A DNA stretch of 64,000 nt from Poindextera sp963719975. GTDB lineage: Bacteria; Pseudomonadota; Alphaproteobacteria; Caulobacterales; Caulobacteraceae. The stretch spans positions 372,001-436,000 of the forward strand of contig CAVRED010000001.1 in NCBI GenBank assembly GCA_963719975.1, in the 5' to 3' direction. Positions within the stretch are counted from its first letter, which is position 1. Every line of letters starts with the position of its first letter. The notes under the pieces were generated by a model that did no database searches, was not told the origin of the DNA, and worked only from the letters and a program-made list of their open reading frames with translations. The position numbers and the translations under genes are program-made. Positions 35,058-45,089 of the stretch are shown one piece after another.

Positions 35058-35668
35058 GCTTGGGCGAGCCTTCCGAGAGTTTCCACGAGATCGTGCGGCT
35101 CGTGCGGCCGGGCGCGCGTGTGCTGGACATCGGCTGCGGCGAGGGCGCCCTCTTGGAACTCTTGGCCAAGGAGAAGGGCGTGGACGGGCGCGGGCTGGAG
35201 ATCAGCCCACGCGGCGTGCAGGCCTGCCTGACCCGCGGGCTCGCGGTGGTGCAGGGCGACGCCGACCGCGACCTGGCCGACTTCCCGACCCACGCATTCG
35301 ACTACGCCATCCTCTCGCAGACGCTGCAGCAGGTGCGCGAGCCGAAGTCGGTGCTGGTCGAGCTCCTGCGGATCGCGGAGCACGCGATCGTGTCCCTGCC
35401 GAACTTCGGCCACTGGCGGGTGAGGCTGTCGCTCCTGACCCGAGGCCGCATGCCGATGACCGCGAACCTGGCCGAGCCCTGGTGGTCGACGGACAACATC
35501 CACCTGTGCACGCTCAAGGACTTCGTGCTGCTCTGCCGGGACCTCGATCTGCGCATCGATGAGGCCGCCGCGCTGGATGACGGACGCCCGGCCAGGCGGA
35601 TCGATCCGGAGAGCGCGCTCGAGAACTGGCGCGCCGAGCAGACGATCTTCCTTCTGAGCCGCCGCTAG
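35054..35668 (+). CDS. metW: methionine biosynthesis protein MetW
   Basis: This 204-residue class I methyltransferase-fold protein has the SAM-binding motif VLDIGCGEGALLE near residue 25 and the MetW-specific stretches GLEISPRGVQACLTRG, LSQTLQQVREP and SLPNFGHWRVR. MetW associates with MetX and is needed for full acyltransferase activity. The start is a GTG overlapping the metX stop (GTGA), so the pair is coupled. Its stop is interlocked with that of the autotransporter gene in CTAG at 35665-35668. Confidence 0.93.
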   Translation: MSLGEPSESFHEIVRLVRPGARVLDIGCGEGALLELLAKEKGVDGRGLEISPRGVQACLTRGLAVVQGDADRDLADFPTHAFDYAILSQTLQQVREPKSVLVELLRIAEHAIVSLPNFGHWRVRLSLLTRGRMPMTANLAEPWWSTDNIHLCTLKDFVLLCRDLDLRIDEAAALDDGRPARRIDPESALENWRAEQTIFLLSRR

Positions 35669-38600
35669 AACAGGAAGCGCGCGACGGCGCGCGCGTTGTA
35701 GGTCTGATAGGTGGAGCTGAACTGGCCGCCAGCGTCGGCGCTGAAGTCGGCGTACTGACTGCTGGCGCGCAGGCCTATACGAGCGAGGAAGCCGCTCTTG
35801 TTCGAGAACTGAGGATTGAGCGTGAAGCTCTGCCCGCCCTGGAAGCTAGCGACAGTCGACGCCGGCCCGCCGGCCACGACGGCGCGATAGCCGAACGTGA
35901 GTTGCGGGCGCCAGATCAGCGTCTGGCCGAAGTTCATGCCAAGGACGATGTCGGCCTGGACATCCGCCTGGCTCGACGTGCCCGGCGCGACGTTCAGGTC
36001 GAAGGCCGAGCGGCCGCCGTGCTCGTGGTAGGACGACTCGAACAGAGCCACGTAGTCCGCCGCCACCTCCGGCTGGAAGTAGAAGCGGCCGGCATTGACC
36101 TGGTAGGCCACGCCGAGGTTCGCCGAAACGAGGCCGCCCAGCCAGCTCGCCTTGGCTTCGCGCGAGACGATCTGCCCGGCGGCCGTCGCCAGGAGGTCGT
36201 TGGCGTTCGCCGAGTCGATAAGGAACCGGTGGCTGCCGAACGTCACAACGCCGCCGTTGAGCGCGGCGTAGGCGCTCAGTCCCTTGTCCGGCTGTCCATA
36301 GCGCCAGTAGACCCCGGCCTCGAACGCGGTGGCCGACAGCGCCTGATCGTGGGGCTGCGGTCTGGTCCTGCACGCCGGTCGTCAGGAAGACGCCGGTGAC
36401 GCCGATCACGTTGCGGCCGCGCGCCTCCTCGAGTCCGGTCGCGAAGCCGAAGCCCAGGCCCTGATACCCGTTCACCGTGGAACTGGTGGGCTCGTGATTC
36501 ATGTAGCCGATTTCCTGAACCCAGCCGCGCGGGCCATCGGACTGCAACCTGGCGGGCGGGTCAGCGATTGCGCGCGCCACCTCTTGCTGGCCGACGACTA
36601 GATCCTCGAAGGGCCCTCCGGAGTAGTCGGGCAGGAATTGGTCATAAACTCGGACGAATTCCGGCAGCGTGAGCTTCGAAAGGACGTCGGCGGACACGGC
36701 CGCGTCCGACGGCAGCGCCCTGATGAAGGCCGCAAACTCGGCCGTTTCGGCGGGGTTCAGCCCTAGCTCACTGACGGTCTTGGGTGTCGCGGTTATACTT
36801 AGGCTGTCGTTAGTGACATTGATCGTGCCGCTCTCGAGGATCGGCAACTGTCCGAGCAGCGCCGTAGAGACGTTCCCGACGGTGAGGTTTCCCCCCGACT
36901 GAATCACCGTGAACGTCTCTGGCCCCGTCAGCGGGACCGAAAGCGAAAGGCCGACGGTGGCGCCATCCGCAATTGTGGCGTTGCCAGCGACGTTAAGGAC
37001 GCTTCCGTCCGGCTCACGCTGCGACGCCGGTAATCACCAGCGACCCCTTCGAACCGATGTTGAGAACTGACACTGAAACGTTGCCGGGCGCAGTGTCGAA
37101 CAGAACACCGTTGTTTATGTTCAAGCCCACCGAGCCGGCGTCCGCCACCGAAAGCGGACCTCGGGCGACCCCGCCGTTCTCGATATCGAGGAAGTTGTCG
37201 GGCGAGCTGCCGAACGCGATGCCTCCGGTGACGTTGCCGCCCCAGAGATCGAAGGTCACCGCGCCTGTGCCCCCGCTAAGGTCGACCTCGCCGATGATAT
37301 TGGGTGACAACGTGGCGTTGCCTGTGGGCGCGCAGGCGCCGTTCGCCACGGCCACACACTGGACAATGAGGAGCGGAGCCGAGTTGTCCTCGACGATCGA
37401 GCGGACCGTTCCCTGGGTCGCAGCGCCGGTGATCGCCGGTGTGATCGAAGCGGTGATGTTGCCGGTGTTGATGATCGCCCGCAGGCCGCCGCCTGCGTCG
37501 AGGATCGCGACCGCGTTGCCGACGACGCCGCCCGCCGATTCCGTGACCCCCGGAGTACCGGCGACGCCGGTGACCTCGGCGTCGATCGTGCCCGAGTTTA
37601 TCAGCAAGGTCGCATCAGGCGCGGCGCCCGGCTGGATCAGGATGCCGATCACAGCGTCCGGGCCGGGGGCGTCCGATGGCGTCAGCGTGTTGGCGCCGAT
37701 GGCCGAAACCGTCCCGGTGATGTCGAGCGTAGGCACACGTGGCGCCGGCTCCGATGATGATGCCTGTCGCCGCGCCGCCGCCTCCGGCGATAGTCTGTGT
37801 CGCGCTCACAGTGACCGTACCGGTCACGTCGAGCCCGCCGATGAGGGTGACGGTCGAAAAGTTGCCGCCGGGGTCGACTCCTCCGCTGGCGATCGCCAGC
37901 GGGTTGACGCCGCCGATCTGGATGCCCGTGGCGCTGACGTTTGGATAGTCGCCGCCGGCAGTGACCGTGCCGCCGATCGTGACCGCGAAGGTGTTGTTGC
38001 CAGGTCCGATCGTGATCGGTGATGCTCCGCCGATCAAGAGGGCCGGGGCCGGACCAAACACCGTCAGCGATCCGCCGGTTGTCGCGGCGATGTTGCCGCT
38101 CGCCGCGGTGGGCGCGGCGATGTCGACGCCGCCAGCCACGCTCGCGCCGATCGAAAGCGCCGGCCCACCGATCAGGGTCTGGTCCGGCTTGAGGGCGGCG
38201 AGCGCGCTGGGTTGCACCGGCGGCGTCGCGTTGCGGAACCCGGTCGCCGTAATGGCGGAGGAGACCACGATCGACCCGCCGACGTTGCCGTCGATAGCGG
38301 CGCCCGTCACGTTCTGACCCTGGGCGGAGATCGCACCGCCGATCGCGACGTCGCCCGTCACGAATGCGCCCGGCCCGATCAGCAGTCCGTAGCTGATGTC
38401 GGTCGTGTTGGCGTTGCCGCCGGTGATCGTGATCGTGCCGCCGTCGTTGATGGAGCCGATCAGGCCAGTCTCGACATCGATGCCGGCCGAGTTCTCGCCG
38501 ATGACGGTGATCGACGAACTCGACCCCGTCGTGATGTCGCCTGTGAACGGGCCGGAGCCGGCGACCTGGATGCCGAAACGGTCCGAGCCGTTTGCGAACG

Positions 38601-38880
38601 GCCCGGTGTTGATGCCTTGATTGGTCGAGATGCCGGTGGTCGTCTCGGTGACCGTGATCGCGCCGTCGTTGGTGACGCTGTTGTTGCTGTTCAGCAGGAC
38701 GGCGATCGTGCCCGTCGTGCTCGATGTGGGCGGCGTCACCGAGCCGCCGCTGTCGATCTTGATGTCGCCTTCGGCCGAGGTGGAGTGGGTGTTCTTGTCG
38801 GCGCCGGTGATCTCGCCCGCGCGCGCCTGGGCCGCAAAAACCAGGGGCGCCAGCGCCGCGGCGACCAACAGACGCTTCAT
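35665..38880 (-). CDS. autotransporter with C-terminal beta-barrel (three frame breaks)
   Basis: This surface protein reads as one of about 1070 residues after correction. It has a signal peptide (MKRLLVAAALAPLVFAAQARA), a passenger of Gly/Thr/Ile/Val-rich beta-helix repeats such as GGTITITGGNANTTD, and an outer-membrane barrel ending in ARFLF, the usual terminal phenylalanine. The frame breaks near 37738 (ATVPTLDITG restored), 37016 (before DGSVLNVAGNATI) and 36351-36354 (a GGGG run). Each is corrected by dropping one base, and coding sense continues in the next frame. With three breaks, real decay is more possible here than in the housekeeping genes, but the pattern matches the rest of the window. 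No function beyond secretion can be read. Confidence 0.72.
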
Positions 38881-39036
38881 CCCAACAACTCCCCTGGGCG
38901 ACAGCCGACCTTTTCGAGGCCGAAAATGTCAGCTTGATGTCGACACTCTTGCACCTCAGCGGCCGAGGCAAGAGGCTCATTAGCCGAAAGCGGCCCTCCG
39001 TGGCGATGCCGAAATTCGCTTTGGGCCCGCGGCCGG

Positions 39037-39382
39037 CTAACCCGCGATCGCCTCGGCGTCGCGTTCGCCTGTGCGGATGCGCAGCGCTGCCTCCAGGTCC
39101 TGCACGAACACCTTGCCGTCTCCGATCTTGCCGGTGTTGGCGGCCGCCTGGATCGCCGCGACGACGGGTTCGCACCGGTCGTCAGGCACGGCGATCTCGA
39201 GCTTCACCTTCGGCAGCAGCTTCACCTCGTACTCGGCGCCGCGATAGATCTCGGTCTTGCCCTTCTGACGCCCGTAGCCACGCACCTCCGTCACCGTCAG
39301 CCCCGACGCGCCGGCCTCGGTGACCGCTTCGACGACCGCGTCGAGTTCGGCTTGGCTTCACGATGGCGGTTATCATCTTCAT
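39037..39382 (-). CDS. glnK: nitrogen regulatory protein P-II (frame break at 39343-39348)
   Basis: P-II proteins are trimeric sensors of 2-oxoglutarate, ATP and glutamine status. The start MKMITAIVKPS is in one frame and the rest, TVTEVRGYGRQKG and EIYRGAEYEVKLLPKVK with the T-loop tyrosine, in the next. Dropping one T in GAGTTC (39343-39348) gives KPSRLDAVVEAV and a GANTC site, restoring a 114-residue protein. GlnB and GlnK cannot be told apart by eye. Neither amtB nor glnA is adjacent. The gene lies between the autotransporter and a methyltransferase on the same strand. Confidence 0.85.
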
Positions 39383-39426
39383 CGGCGGCGAACCTTCGGG
39401 GCGCGAGCGGTGGTCAGGATCCTAGG

Positions 39427-40219
39427 CTAGGCGCTTGGCGGTAAGGGTCCAAGCCTTGATCGGCCGGCGGCCGTCGGCGCCGGCATCCTGGGCGCCTTTT
39501 GCACCGGCTGCGGCGCCAGGACGCCGGGAACGAACACCCGCACAGGCGCGCGCCGGCCGCGCGGCTTCACGGCGAAGGTCTGTTTGACGGCCTCGAGCAG
39601 GATGAGCCCGGAGAAGGCGGGCCACAGCCTCTGACCGGCCTGTTCAAGGCCCTCGGCCCAGCCGGCGGCCCACTTCAGCGGCGGCGCGAACAGCGCCCGC
39701 GACCAGGCCACCGGCTCGAGCTGGGCGTCGCGGACCAGGGTCTCCAGCTGGCCGCGCGTGAACGGCGCGCCGTGGCCCAGCGGCGTCGAATTCGGCATTG
39801 CACCACACGCCGCGGCGATTGGCGGCGGCGACGATCACCCGGCCCGCCGGCGCGAGCACGCGCCAGACCTCGCGCATGAGCTCCAGCGGATCGTCGGCCT
39901 CTTCGAGCGCGTGGATGACGAGGATGCGGTCAAATAGCGCGTTGGGGAACGGCAGTTGCGCCTCGTCGGCGAGGCAGGAGAGCACCCGTTCGGGATCCGG
40001 CCACACCTCGACGCCCTGCGCGGCGGGCATCGCCGCGACCGCCCGCCGCGCCGGGCCCAGGAACGCTTCGAGATAGGGCGTGGCGTAGCCCAGGCCGAGC
40101 ACGTCGAGCGCGCCGGCATCTCCCCAGGCCTCAGAGAGCTTGCGCGCAACGGCGGCGCGGGCCGCCTGCCCCAGCCGGCTCGCGTAGAAGTCACGAAGCT
40201 CTAGAACGTCTCGGCGCAT
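39427..40219 (-). CDS. SAM-dependent methyltransferase (frame break at 39788-39793)
   Basis: This class I methyltransferase of about 263 residues starts MRRDVLELRDFYASRLGQ. The SAM-binding motif is present in a variant form, LDVLGLGYATPYLE. The later ILVIHALEEADDP, LAPAGRVIVAAANRRGVW and FTRGQLETLV segments match a Caulobacterales and rhizobial family next to gloB. Dropping one T in GAATTC (39788-39793) joins RRGVWCNAE to STPLGHGAPFT and restores a GANTC site. The substrate is unknown. It is divergent from gloB, a pairing common in alphaproteobacteria. Confidence 0.82.
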
Positions 40220-40300
40220 GGCCCTACGGATTTGCGTTATGGTCGCGCGCGGCGCGACCGCGAAGACGCGCCGCAAGGACCCCGATGTAAGGACTTAGAG

Positions 40301-41026
40301 ATGCCGCTGACCGTCCGCCAGTTTCCATGCCTCTCCGACAACTATGGATTTCTCGCCCGCGATGAGGCCACGGGCAAGACGGCTTGCATCGACACGCCCG
40401 AAGCCGACGCCATCCTGCGCGAGCTCGACGCCCTTGGCTGGCGGCTCGACCTGATCATGAACACCCACTGGCACCCCGACCACGCCGGCGGCAACGCGGC
40501 GATCAAGGCGAGGACGGGGGCGACGATCGTGGGGCCGGACGAGGTCGAGCGCATATCGCCGGTCGATCGCAAGGTCGGCCACGGCGATGTCGTGGAGTTG
40601 GGCGAGACCCGGTTTTCGGTGATCGACACAGGCGGGCACACCTTGGGCCATATCACCTACTTCGACGCCGCCGATCAGATCGCCTTCGTCGGCGACACCC
40701 TGTTTGCGCTCGGATGCGGACGCCTGTTCGAGGGCACGGCCGAACAGATGTGGGCGTCCTTGTCCCGCCTGGCCGCGCTGCCTGGGGACACGGCCGTCTA
40801 CTGCGCGCACGAATACACAGCCTCGAACGCGCGGTTCGCGCTCTCGATTGACGACGATCCGGCCCTGAAGGCTCGCGCCGACGAGGTGTTCGCTGCCCGC
40901 GCCCGCGGCGAACCGACCGTGCCGACGACGATTGCGCGCGAGATCGCGACCAACCCGTTCCTCAAGGCAGGCAGCGCGCGGCGCTTCGGCGAGGTGCGCG
41001 CGGCGAAGGACGCGTTCCGCGGCTGA
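40301..41026 (+). CDS. gloB: hydroxyacylglutathione hydrolase (glyoxalase II)
   Basis: This 241-residue metallo-beta-lactamase-fold enzyme hydrolyses S-lactoylglutathione to lactate and glutathione. Its metal ligands are in THWHPDHAGG (residues 55-64), GGHTLGHITYF, VGDTLFALGCGRLFEG and CAHEYTASN. The ATG at 40301 is chosen because the family N-terminus MPLTVRQFPCLSDNYG begins there; the open frame upstream is not conserved. Its stop overlaps the crcB start by one base (TGATG). Confidence 0.94.
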   Translation: MPLTVRQFPCLSDNYGFLARDEATGKTACIDTPEADAILRELDALGWRLDLIMNTHWHPDHAGGNAAIKARTGATIVGPDEVERISPVDRKVGHGDVVELGETRFSVIDTGGHTLGHITYFDAADQIAFVGDTLFALGCGRLFEGTAEQMWASLSRLAALPGDTAVYCAHEYTASNARFALSIDDDPALKARADEVFAARARGEPTVPTTIAREIATNPFLKAGSARRFGEVRAAKDAFRG

Positions 41027-41433
41027 TGGCGGGGCTGGCTACCTACCTCTGGATCGCCCTCGGCAGCGCGCTGGGCGGGGTGGCCCGCTACGCGTGCTCC
41101 AGCCTCGTCGCCGGCGCATTCGGCGAGACCTTCCCGTTCGGGACGCTCCTGGTCAACGTGATCGGCTCTTTCATCATCGGTTTCTTCGCGACAGCGACAG
41201 GCCCGGATGGACGGGTGCTGGTGTCACCCGACGCGCGGCAGTTCGTCATGGTCGGGCTCTGCGGCGGATACACCACCTTCTCGTCGTTCAGCTGGCAGAC
41301 GCTGGTCCTGGTGCAGGACGGCGAGGTGGTGCGCGCCGGCGTCAACGTCGGCGCCTCCGTCGTGCTGTGCCTGGCCTCGGTCTGGCTGGGCTTCATCGCA
41401 GCGGCGGCGCTCAACAGGGTCCGGCCGGCCTGA
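41026..41433 (+). CDS. crcB: fluoride efflux channel CrcB (Fluc)
   Basis: This 135-residue membrane protein has four helices and exports fluoride as an antiparallel dimer. The family marks GGVARYACS near the N-terminus, NVIGSFIIGFF and the sodium-site GLCGGYTTFSSFSW are intact. It is coupled to gloB by a one-base overlap. I see no fluoride riboswitch, and the tight spacing leaves no room for one between the two genes. It converges on a DUF4908-like gene. Confidence 0.93.
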   Translation: MAGLATYLWIALGSALGGVARYACSSLVAGAFGETFPFGTLLVNVIGSFIIGFFATATGPDGRVLVSPDARQFVMVGLCGGYTTFSSFSWQTLVLVQDGEVVRAGVNVGASVVLCLASVWLGFIAAAALNRVRPA

Positions 41434-41447
41434 TACCTGCCAGCTGA

Positions 41448-42215
41448 TTACTGCTCGAGCGCGAGTTCGATTCGCCGGGACGATGGCCGGCCGGCGACCA
41501 CATCGACCAACGAATCGGCTTTCGACGCGACCACGACCTCCAGCACGCCGTTAGCCATCGTCACGGTGGGTTTGCGACCCGGCGAGAAGCTGACCCGGAT
41601 CAGCCGGGCGAGGATCCGGCGGCCGTCGGCCCGGCGCGCCATCGTCACCACGGCCTCGGCGGTCACGCTGGCGGCGTCGGCGATCATCGGGACCGACTCG
41701 GCCGTGACGTCATGGAAGTCGAATATGATGCCGCGCTGCAACGCGTGTGACGCGTGCAGGCCGGCCTGGGTCATCCGGAGCAGGAAGGCGTTGGGGCTCG
41801 GCACCGGCGGCAGACGAAGCGGCTGCGCCTCGGCGACCAGCGCCGCGGGCATCCCATCCGGCCGATCTTGGGTGAACAGCGTCAGGCCGCCCAGCCGCGT
41901 GGCCCTGAGCACCGGCTCGCCGACGTCGTTTCGGTAGATGATGTCGCCGCGCGGCGCCGGGCGCGGCGTCAGAAGCCAAATCTCGGGGCTGTCCTGGAAG
42001 CGCAGCAGCAGGACCGAGGTCGAGCGGTCGAGCACGAAGGCTGGGTCGTTGTCGGCGTTGTCGCGGTAGAGACCGACGGGCGGCGGTTTGGCCGCGTGAC
42101 GGCCGATGAGCGCATCGCCCAGGTTGAATGGCCCCGCTTGAGCCGCCCCCCCTGCGATGAACGCCGCCGCCACCCCGCCGGCCAACGCCAAGCTCGCCGT
42201 CTTCCAGCCTCGCAT
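41448..42215 (-). CDS. exported hypothetical protein, DUF4908-like
   Basis: This 255-residue protein has a signal peptide (residues 1-27, AAFIAGGAAQA). The mature part contains NDPAFVLDRSTSVLLLRFQDSPEIWLLTPR and PRGDIIYRNDVGEPVLRATRLGG (in two stretches), a pattern I associate with DUF4908 periplasmic proteins of Caulobacterales. No catalytic motif is visible and no function is known. It stands alone between crcB (convergent) and phaB. Confidence 0.65.
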   Translation of the reverse strand: MRGWKTASLALAGGVAAAFIAGGAAQAGPFNLGDALIGRHAAKPPPVGLYRDNADNDPAFVLDRSTSVLLLRFQDSPEIWLLTPRPAPRGDIIYRNDVGEPVLRATRLGGLTLFTQDRPDGMPAALVAEAQPLRLPPVPSPNAFLLRMTQAGLHASHALQRGIIFDFHDVTAESVPMIADAASVTAEAVVTMARRADGRRILARLIRVSFSPGRKPTVTMANGVLEVVVASKADSLVDVVAGRPSSRRIELALEQ

Positions 42216-42283
42216 GACCCCCCGGATGCGCTGCGACTAGGGCGCTTTTTGGACGTGACGGTGAAGGCTGGCGGGCATGGATT

Positions 42284-43006
42284 TCAAGCCATGTATTGCC
42301 CGCCGTTGACCGTCAGGCAGGCCCCGGTGATGAAGGATGCGTCTTCGCGTGCGAGGAAGGAGACGCATGCGGCGATCTCCTCCGCCTTGCCCAGGCGGCC
42401 CACCGGGATGGCCGCAACGATGCGCTCCATGACCGCCTCGGGCACCGCCCGCACCATGTCAGTGTCGGTATAGCCGGGCGCGACCGCGTTGACGGTGATG
42501 CCCTTGCTGGCAGTCTCCTGAGCCAGGGCCTTGGTAAAGCCGATGGCTCCGGCCTTAGCGGCGGAATAGTTCGTCTGACCCATCTGGCCCTTCTGGCCGT
42601 TGATTGAGGTAATATTGATTATACGACCGTAGCTGCGGTCCCGCATGCCGTCGATAACCTGGCGAGTCATGTTGAAAATGCTCGCCAGGTTGACGAAGAT
42701 GACCTCGTTCCACTGCTCCTTGGTCATCCTGTGCAGCATAGCGTCGCGGGTGATGCCGGCATTGTTCACCAGGACATCGATCGGGCCGAGCCTTTCCTCG
42801 ACCTCTGTGACCGCGCGTCGACAGTCGTCGAACTCGCCGACGTTGCCCTTCACGACCATCACGCCGAGCTCCTTCGCGCTGGCGTTGGCCGCCTCCTCGT
42901 CGCTGTTGTAGCCCGCGGCGACCAGAAACCCGTCAGCCTTCAACCGGGCTGTGATGGCGTGTCCAATGCCGCGCGTCCCGCCGGTGACCATCGCCACTCT
43001 CGCCAT
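42284..43006 (-). CDS. phaB: acetoacetyl-CoA reductase
   Basis: This 240-residue short-chain dehydrogenase reduces acetoacetyl-CoA to (R)-3-hydroxybutyryl-CoA for polyhydroxybutyrate. It has the NADP motif VTGGTRGIGHAI, NNAGITRDAMLHRM, the serine of NITSINGQKGQMGQTNYSAAKAG with YxxxK, and VAPGYTDTDMV. QKGQMGQTNYSA is typical of PhaB over FabG. AGGGA lies eight bases before the ATG. It follows phaA by 63 bases. Confidence 0.93.
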   Translation of the reverse strand: MARVAMVTGGTRGIGHAITARLKADGFLVAAGYNSDEEAANASAKELGVMVVKGNVGEFDDCRRAVTEVEERLGPIDVLVNNAGITRDAMLHRMTKEQWNEVIFVNLASIFNMTRQVIDGMRDRSYGRIINITSINGQKGQMGQTNYSAAKAGAIGFTKALAQETASKGITVNAVAPGYTDTDMVRAVPEAVMERIVAAIPVGRLGKAEEIAACVSFLAREDASFITGACLTVNGGQYMA

Positions 43007-43069
43007 GTTTCCGTTCCCTTGTGGCTTTTCTGCATCGCTTCGCCCGACACGCGAAAAAGGCCCCGAGCG

Positions 43070-44246
43070 TCAGTCGCGCTCCACGCAGAGAGCGACGCCC
43101 ATGCCGCCGCCGACGCAGAGTGTGGCAAGGCCCTTTTTGGCGTCCCGCCGGCCCATCTCGTGGACCAGCGTCGTCAGGATGCGAGCGCCGGACGCGCCGA
43201 TTGGATGGCCGATCGCGATCGCCCCTCCGTTCACATTGACCTTGTCCGGATCGAAGCCCAGCTCGCGCACCACGCACAGCGACTGGGCGGCGAACGCCTC
43301 GTTCGAACTCGACCAGGTCGAGATCGGACACCGACCAGCCGGCTTTCTGCAGCGCCTTGCGGCTCGAGGGGATGGGCCCCGTGCCCATGATCTCCGGATC
43401 AACGCCGGCGTGCGCCCACGAGCGGATGCGAGCGAGCGGCTGAAGGCCGCGTCTTGCGGCCTCGGCCTCGCTCATCAGCACCAGCGCCGCGGCGCCGTCA
43501 TTGATGCCTGACGCGTTGGCGGCCGTGACCGTGCCGTCCTTGGCGAAGGCGGGGCGCAAGCCCGAAACGCTCTCCAGCGTCACGCCGTGGCGGATGTACT
43601 CGTCCTTGTCGACGATGGTGTCGCCCTTGCGCCCGGCGATGGTCACCGGCGCGATCTCGGCGTCGAAACGGCCTGATGTCTGCGCCTTCTCGGCGCGGTT
43701 TTGCGATGCGACCGCGAAGCGGTCCTGATCCTCGCGGGTGATCTGCCAGCGCGCGGCGATGTTCTCGGCCGTCTGGCCCATATGATAGCCGTGGAAGGCG
43801 TCCCACAACCCGTCCTTGATCATGGTGTCGACGAAGGCGAGGTCGCCCATCTTCTGGCCGTTGCGCAGGCCCGCGGCATGCGGCGCTTGGCTCATGCTCT
43901 CCTGGCCGCCCGCGATGACGATGCCGGCGTCGCCCTCCAGGATCTGCTGAGCTCCCAACGCCACCGCGCGCAGGCCCGAGCCGCACAGCTGGTTCAGGCT
44001 CCAGGCGGGAGTCTCGTTAGGGATGCCGGCAGCGATGGAGGCCTGGCGCGCTGGGCCTTGGCCAGCGCCGGCCTGCAGCACCTGGCCCAGGATCACCTCC
44101 TCGACCTCGGCGGCGTCGACGCCCGCGGCGGCGAGGGCGGCCCTGATCGCCACCGAGCCAAGGGCATGCGCCGATTGGCTGGACAGCGCCCCGTTGAAGG
44201 AGCCGACCGGCGTGCGGCTGGCGGAAACGATGACGACGGCGCTCAT
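43070..44246 (-). CDS. phaA: acetyl-CoA acetyltransferase (frame break at 43305-43310)
   Basis: This thiolase of about 391 residues condenses two acetyl-CoA to acetoacetyl-CoA. The N-terminal frame has SASRTPVGSFNGALS, the acyl-cysteine in LNQLCGSGLRAV and GGQESMSQAPH. After DLDLVE the next frame gives NEAFAAQSLCVV, INGGAIAIGHPIGASG-type sequence (here VNGGAIAIGHPIGASG) and the catalytic cysteine in TLCVGGGMGVAL. Dropping one base in GAACTC (43305-43310, plus strand) restores LVESNEAFAAQ and a GANTC site. GGAGG precedes the ATG. It forms an operon with phaB. Confidence 0.9.
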
Positions 44247-44428
44247 GGCTCTGGCCTCCGCGGCGAAAGAATGAAGTGCGTTTACCAATGCCCGAAGCGG
44301 GCGCCCGCGTCCACGCGCGAAGGCCACGCCTTGTCGCACAAAAAATCGACCGCTGGCGCTCTTCTTACGCATCCGCGATACTGCGGCGCCGAAGACGGCC
44401 GCCGGTGCGGCCTCGCATCTGGGAAGGT

Positions 44429-45040
44429 ATGCCCGTGTCGGAAGCCGAACAGCCGGGGCAGGCAAACCCGGCCGAGCGCGTGGTGATCAAGAAGTACGCG
44501 AACCGCCGTCTCTACAACACGCGATCCAGCGCCTACGTGACGCTCGAACATCTCGCGGACATGGTGAAGGAAGGCGTCGACTTCGTGGTCTACGACGCCA
44601 AGACCAACGAAGACATCACGCGACAGGTCCTCACGCAGATCATCTTCGAGGAAGAAACGCACGGACAGAACCTGTTGCCGATCCAGTTCCTGCGTCAGCT
44701 GATCCGCTTCTACGGCAACTCCATGCAGGCGTTCGTACCCACCTACCTTGAGCTCTCCCTCAACTCCTTCACTCGCCAGCAGGAGCGCCTGCGCGCCCAG
44801 ATCGCCAGCGCTGTCGGCGGTGTGCCGGCCAGCGGCTTCTTCGAGGACCAGGTGAAGCAGAACTTCGCGCTGTTCGATCGTGCGCTTCGCCTGTTCTCTC
44901 CCTTCGCATACGCGAAGGGAGACGAGCAGCCCGCCGCCGCGGAGACGGGCAAGCCGGCCGAAGACGTCTCGCTCGAAGATCTGCAGAAGCAGATGGCCGA
45001 GATGCAGGCGCAGATCGCCAAGCTCGCCGCCAAGCGCTGA
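44429..45040 (+). CDS. phaR: polyhydroxyalkanoate synthesis repressor PhaR
   Basis: This protein of about 203 residues has the PhaR DNA-binding domain (VIKKYANRRLYNTRSSAYVT, residues 18-37), the accumulation-regulator region (DITRQVLTQIIFEEE, LLPIQFLRQLIRFYG) and a C-terminal helix rich in Lys, Gln and Glu. It represses PHB granule genes and senses the polymer. GGGAAGG lies only one base before the ATG at 44429 but seven bases before an in-frame GTG at 44435, so the GTG may be the real start. It is divergent from phaA-phaB. Confidence 0.92.
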   Translation: MPVSEAEQPGQANPAERVVIKKYANRRLYNTRSSAYVTLEHLADMVKEGVDFVVYDAKTNEDITRQVLTQIIFEEETHGQNLLPIQFLRQLIRFYGNSMQAFVPTYLELSLNSFTRQQERLRAQIASAVGGVPASGFFEDQVKQNFALFDRALRLFSPFAYAKGDEQPAAAETGKPAEDVSLEDLQKQMAEMQAQIAKLAAKR

Positions 45041-45089
45041 CGCGGCAAGGCCACGCGTTCTTAACCAACCCCCGTCGATAGTCGGCCGC

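Noticed and set aside
40900..41026. Fluoride riboswitch upstream of crcB
   Set aside because: crcB overlaps gloB by one base, and no conserved pseudoknot pattern is seen in the preceding coding sequence.
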